From contig CAWJKU010000002.1 in the NCBI GenBank assembly GCA_963843535.1, forward strand, positions 310,001 to 374,000: a stretch of 64,000 nucleotides of DNA. Direction: 5' to 3'. The DNA comes from CAVUNY01 sp963843535 (GTDB lineage: Bacteria > Chloroflexota > Anaerolineae > Anaerolineales > Anaerolineaceae). Of the stretch, positions 62,902 to 64,000 are shown in pieces; position 1 is the stretch's first letter, and every line of letters starts with the position of its first letter. The position numbers were made by a program, and so were the translations under genes. A model generated the notes under the pieces. The model saw nothing but the letters and a program-made list of their open reading frames with translations. It ran no database searches and was not told the origin of the DNA.

Positions 62902-64000
62902 TTATGCCTGGTCAGCACCTACCGCGGCAAATTTCACGGTTTGTTCAATGTACTCCAGGCTTTGGTGACGGAAATAAGTGTTATACAACTCCGCGTAATG
63001 CCCACCTGCTGCAAGCAAAGCGGCATGCGAGCCTTCTTCAATGATTTTCCCGGTCTGCATCACGATAATCCGGTCAGCACTCTTCACCGTCGATAACCGG
63101 TGGGCGATCATAATGCTGGTTGCATCCTCAAGGATCATTTCCAGGGCTTGCTGAATTTGCCACTCGGTAAATGGATCGATACTGGCAGTCGCTTCATCTA
63201 ACACAAAAATTGCCGGATGCTCTACTAACACACGCATTAAAGAAACCAATTGGCGCTGGCCCATCGACAGCCTGGCTCCACGTTCGCCGACTTCGGTTTC
63301 CAAGCCTTGCGGTAGAGTCTCCAACCATTCGCCGTCCCCGATTCGCCTGGCCATCCTCTCGATCTCCGCATCAGTCGCAGCAGGCGCGCCGTAACGAATA
63401 TTTTCAGCCACAGTCCCAGAAAAAAGAAATGGAACCTGAGAAACAATACCTAACTGGCGCCGGTAATCGCGCAGATCCAATGTGCGAATATCCTTACCAT
63501 CAATCAGTACCTCGCCACCCTGGAATTCGTAGAAACGCGCGATTAATTTAGCGATAGAAGATTTTCCTGCACCGGTGTGCCCAACTAAAGCTACCGTCTC
63601 GCCCGCCCGGATATGTAAATTGAAATTATCCAATAACGGTTCCGATTCTTTATAAAAGAAGCGCACATTGCTAAAATCTATCCGCCCCTGCAGTCTCCCC
63701 ACTGTATTTTGCTGGGTCTGGATCACGGCTGGTTCTGCATCGATCAGGGCAAATACCCGCTCAGCAGCAGATAAGCCGTTCTGGATCTGAGTCCAAAATG
63801 ACGAGAGGTTCATCACCGGAAACATGAACCGATCCAGGCTTTGTAAAAACAGGTACCAGGCACCGGCAGTCACGATACCCTGGGCAGCGCTTATCCCGCC
63901 GACATATACAAGGATAGACGTCGCAATCCCCGCGATCGCGTTCAAGGTCGGAAAAACGGACGCCAATACCAGCCCACGCCTGACATTTACCTTATACGAC
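62902..64000 (-). CDS. ABC exporter, permease fused to ATPase (partial, N-terminus outside window)
   Basis: C-terminal 366 codons of a half-size ABC exporter; the frame stays open to the right edge, so the start is outside. Membrane helices (TLNAIAGIATSILVYVGG, GAWYLFLQSLDRFMFPVMNLSSFW) precede the nucleotide-binding domain with Walker A GHTGAGKSS, signature LSMGQRQL (usually LSGGQ), Walker B IFVLDEATASID and the H-loop IAHRLST. It likely pairs with a second half-transporter just beyond the window. The substrate could be lipid, peptide or drug. Confidence 0.93.
   Translation of the reverse strand, partial: SYKVNVRRGLVLASVFPTLNAIAGIATSILVYVGGISAAQGIVTAGAWYLFLQSLDRFMFPVMNLSSFWTQIQNGLSAAERVFALIDAEPAVIQTQQNTVGRLQGRIDFSNVRFFYKESEPLLDNFNLHIRAGETVALVGHTGAGKSSIAKLIARFYEFQGGEVLIDGKDIRTLDLRDYRRQLGIVSQVPFLFSGTVAENIRYGAPAATDAEIERMARRIGDGEWLETLPQGLETEVGERGARLSMGQRQLVSLMRVLVEHPAIFVLDEATASIDPFTEWQIQQALEMILEDATSIMIAHRLSTVKSADRIIVMQTGKIIEEGSHAALLAAGGHYAELYNTYFRHQSLEYIEQTVKFAAVGADQA

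Overview
The window looks like an ordinary chromosomal stretch of an anaerobic or facultative bacterium of the Chloroflexota, most likely class Anaerolineae. This is inference from gene content: a lone Flp-type pilin, an L,D-transpeptidase and an SH3 protein with Pro/Thr linkers, a large acidic TPR protein carrying many Pro-Asp-Trp-Leu motifs, a short primary sigma factor, a PPi-type phosphofructokinase together with a membrane pyrophosphatase, and a sugar ABC system with a Pro/Thr-rich lipoprotein. No rRNA, CRISPR array, insertion sequence, integrase or prophage gene was seen. One tRNA (Asp) is present. Genes are packed closely, with short hairpin terminators between convergent units.

Layout. 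1-4744 (minus): a probable operon of MFS transporter, smpB, histidine ammonia-lyase, L,D-transpeptidase and ccdA (cut by the window edge). 4798-7746 (plus): class V aminotransferase, patatin, small membrane protein, esterase. 7808-13897: SH3 protein, zinc-ribbon protein, zwf, prs, degV, LsrG-like monooxygenase, RluA-type pseudouridine synthase. 13955-16301: membrane pyrophosphatase hppA, interrupted by a one-base frameshift. 16302-21328: divergent promoter region, primary sigma factor, acidic TPR protein. 21394-21467: tRNA-Asp. 21550-28152 (minus): uxaE, uxaC, HAD hydrolase, gnd, PPi-phosphofructokinase, a hexuronate/pentose phosphate/glycolysis block.

28324-32799 (plus): transglutaminase-like protein followed by three MFS transporters. 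32844-37324: typA, M1 peptidase lipoprotein, multi-span membrane protein. 37335-39163: a two-component system. 39338-41703: B12-binding radical SAM protein and a queuosine-precursor-type transporter. 41882-45410 (minus): sugar ABC permeases and binding protein. 45597-52033: secreted nuclease, FmdB zinc ribbon, KDSR-like dehydrogenase, ctaA, MATE/ANK-like membrane protein, TspO-like protein, small basic protein. 52107-53777: ABC1/UbiB kinase. 53884-61133 (plus): cyclophilin, unknown membrane protein, MoxR, DUF58, DUF4129, two membrane proteins, GT-B glycosyltransferase. 61225-64000: Flp pilin, alpha/beta hydrolase, NUDIX hydrolase, ABC exporter (cut by the edge).

How it fits together. The clearest physiology is sugar and uronate use with a pyrophosphate-based energy economy: a PPi-type phosphofructokinase (Lys in PKTIDND) and a K+-independent-type proton pyrophosphatase, with uronate isomerase and epimerase feeding the same central routes. 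I did not find a convincing new defence or mobile system. The most unusual items are the Ser-Ser-Gly triad in the ammonia-lyase, the hppA frameshift, the Asp-Leu-Asp cofactor loop in Gnd, the repeat-rich TPR protein after the sigma factor, and leader hairpins before the sigma factor and the pilin.
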